DNA of 5,627 nucleotides, from the NCBI GenBank assembly GCA_025458545.1, contig JALOSH010000172.1, positions 1 to 5,627 of the forward strand. The letters run 5' to 3'. Numbering within the stretch: the first letter of the stretch is position 1; the number at the start of each line of letters is the position of its first letter. Source of the stretch: Hydrogenophaga sp. Lineage in GTDB: Bacteria > Pseudomonadota > Gammaproteobacteria > Burkholderiales > Burkholderiaceae. Under the pieces are notes generated by a model. That model saw only the letters and a program-made list of their open reading frames with translations. It was not told where the DNA came from and did not search any database. The position numbers and the translations under genes are program-made. This document shows, one piece after another, positions 4,622-5,627 of the stretch.

Positions 4622-5627
4622 AGGATGAGCAACTGATTTCGATGTGGGCCGCCCAGTCGGGCGGAAATTCGGCCAGGTCGTCGTGACCGGGCAGGGCGGT
4701 GAACGGGGTTTGCAGCGCTGTCTGCAAGCGGTGAAGGTAGGCGAAGTCACCTTGCCGGGCCTGCTGGATGGCGGTTTCACCCAGGTGGTTGCGCAGCACC
4801 ACCTGCGGGTTGGTGGCCAGCATGCGGGCCTGTGTGGCGGCCGGGTCGAAGCCAGGCTGGCTTTGCAGTCGACCGCGCCAGTGCAGCGCCCATGCATCCA
4901 GCGCGTCGCGCTGGAGGAACAGGTCGCGCACCGGCTGCAGGGCCGCGCTGGCGCGGTGTGCATCGGCAGTGGGGTCGGCAAAGCCAGCCTCGGCGAGCGA
5001 GAGCCGGCGCCAGAAGATGGTGAAGTCCACCGCGTCGGCGGCCATCAGCCGCATCAGGGACTCTGTGAGCTCGGTATCGCCATCGTTCACCGTGTTCAGG
5101 CCTAGCTTGGCACCCATGCGGCGCTGCAGTTCCGCAGGGAACAGGGTCTTGTAGGGTTCGAGCGCGTCCAGCGCCTGCTGCGTGTCGTCCATCAGCGGCA
5201 GCAGGGCCTGCCCGAGGCAAAACAAATTCCAGTGCGCCACATGGGGCTGGCGGTGGTAGGCGTAGCGGCCGCCCTGGTCGGTGTGGTTGCAGATGTGGCC
5301 GGGGTTGAAAGCATCCATGAACTGGAACGGACCGTAGTCGATCGTCAGGCCCAGGATGCTCATGTTGTCGGTGTTCATGACGCCATGGCAAAAACCCACT
5401 GCCTGCCATTGCGCCATGAGTGCCGCCGTGCGGGCGCTCACCGCTTCGAGCAACCGTGCGTAAGGGTTGCCGTGCTGCTCGCGACAGTCGGGGTAGAAGT
5501 GCTGGATGACGAAGTCGGCCAGCGTTCGGAGTTCCTGGTGTTGACCGCTGTAGGAAAAGTGCTCGAAATGCCCGAAGCGGATGAAGCTCGGCGCGACCCG
5601 TGTGACGACGGCAGCGGTTTCGATGGT
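4620..5627 (-). CDS. selO: Protein adenylyltransferase SelO (YdiU family), C-terminal part, truncated by window edge
   Basis: The frame is open from base 5627 and gives the last 335 residues; the N-terminus, including the early pseudokinase nucleotide-binding residues, lies outside the window. An internal TTG at 5453 could pass for a start, but the upstream residues ([18 protein letters not shown] and on) are typical SelO and in frame, so the gene continues. SelO is a pseudokinase-fold enzyme that transfers AMP from ATP to Ser/Thr/Tyr of redox-linked proteins. The active site is present: [20 protein letters not shown], with the catalytic-base Asp and metal-binding Asn of NTDN and the metal-binding Asp of DYGP. 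ICNHTD contains the Cys 16 residues after that Asp, matching Cys272 of the E. coli protein. The protein ends ISCSS, with Cys third from the end, the position held by selenocysteine in animal SELENOO and by Cys476 in E. coli. msrB follows after ten bases. Confidence 0.96.
   Translation of the reverse strand, partial: TIETAAVVTRVAPSFIRFGHFEHFSYSGQHQELRTLADFVIQHFYPDCREQHGNPYARLLEAVSARTAALMAQWQAVGFCHGVMNTDNMSILGLTIDYGPFQFMDAFNPGHICNHTDQGGRYAYHRQPHVAHWNLFCLGQALLPLMDDTQQALDALEPYKTLFPAELQRRMGAKLGLNTVNDGDTELTESLMRLMAADAVDFTIFWRRLSLAEAGFADPTADAHRASAALQPVRDLFLQRDALDAWALHWRGRLQSQPGFDPAATQARMLATNPQVVLRNHLGETAIQQARQGDFAYLHRLQTALQTPFTALPGHDDLAEFPPDWAAHIEISCSS

Noticed and set aside
5451..5453. TTG as the start of selO
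   Set aside because: Coding continues in frame to 5627 with SelO-like residues, so the true start is outside the window.
1..5627. tRNA, rRNA, CRISPR, transposase or phage genes
   Set aside because: No cloverleaf-like sequence, regularly spaced repeats, terminal inverted repeats or matching protein motifs were seen.

Overview
The window reads as chromosomal DNA from a high-GC betaproteobacterium, most likely Burkholderiales (Comamonadaceae-like). I infer this from the strong G/C bias at third codon positions, the style of the BolA, YciB and parvulin proteins, and the gene order. No composition or database search was run. Five conserved genes lie on the minus strand with a partial glutamine synthetase-family gene. 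Two less familiar genes on the plus strand sit in the middle.

Layout, left to right. 1-564 (minus) is the first 188 codons of a glutamine synthetase/PuuA-like gene that leaves the window. Its promoter region (565-660) has a perfect 14-bp inverted repeat. Each arm holds the palindrome TTTGATCAAA, and the centres are 52 bp apart. A good intrinsic terminator (668-692) closes the next transcription unit. That unit, read leftwards, is yciB (2415-1861), bolA (overlapping yciB by 4 bp, ATGA) and a periplasmic parvulin-type prolyl isomerase (1499-720). 2416-2565 is a divergent intergenic region. On the plus strand, 2566-3585 encodes a two-domain TerB + DUF697-like protein. A strong intercistronic hairpin follows (3604-3658), then an unrecognised 151-aa protein (3671-4126). 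Convergent to these, on the minus strand, are msrB (4609-4187) and the C-terminal 335 residues of the protein AMPylase SelO (5627-4620). The msrB ribosome binding site overlaps the selO stop codon.

How the genes work together. selO-msrB and yciB-bolA-ppiase form a housekeeping block with a redox and envelope theme: SelO AMPylates redox-related proteins, MsrB repairs methionine-R-sulfoxide, BolA partners monothiol glutaredoxins, YciB is an inner-membrane protein, and the parvulin folds exported proteins. As I recall, msrB commonly lies directly upstream of yciB in related genomes. The two plus-strand genes then look like an insertion between them. They are the most interesting part of the window: a TerB-DUF697 protein without a GTPase domain, with a six-glycine zipper, paired with an orphan small protein. 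I see no transposase, integrase, tRNA, CRISPR array or phage gene.
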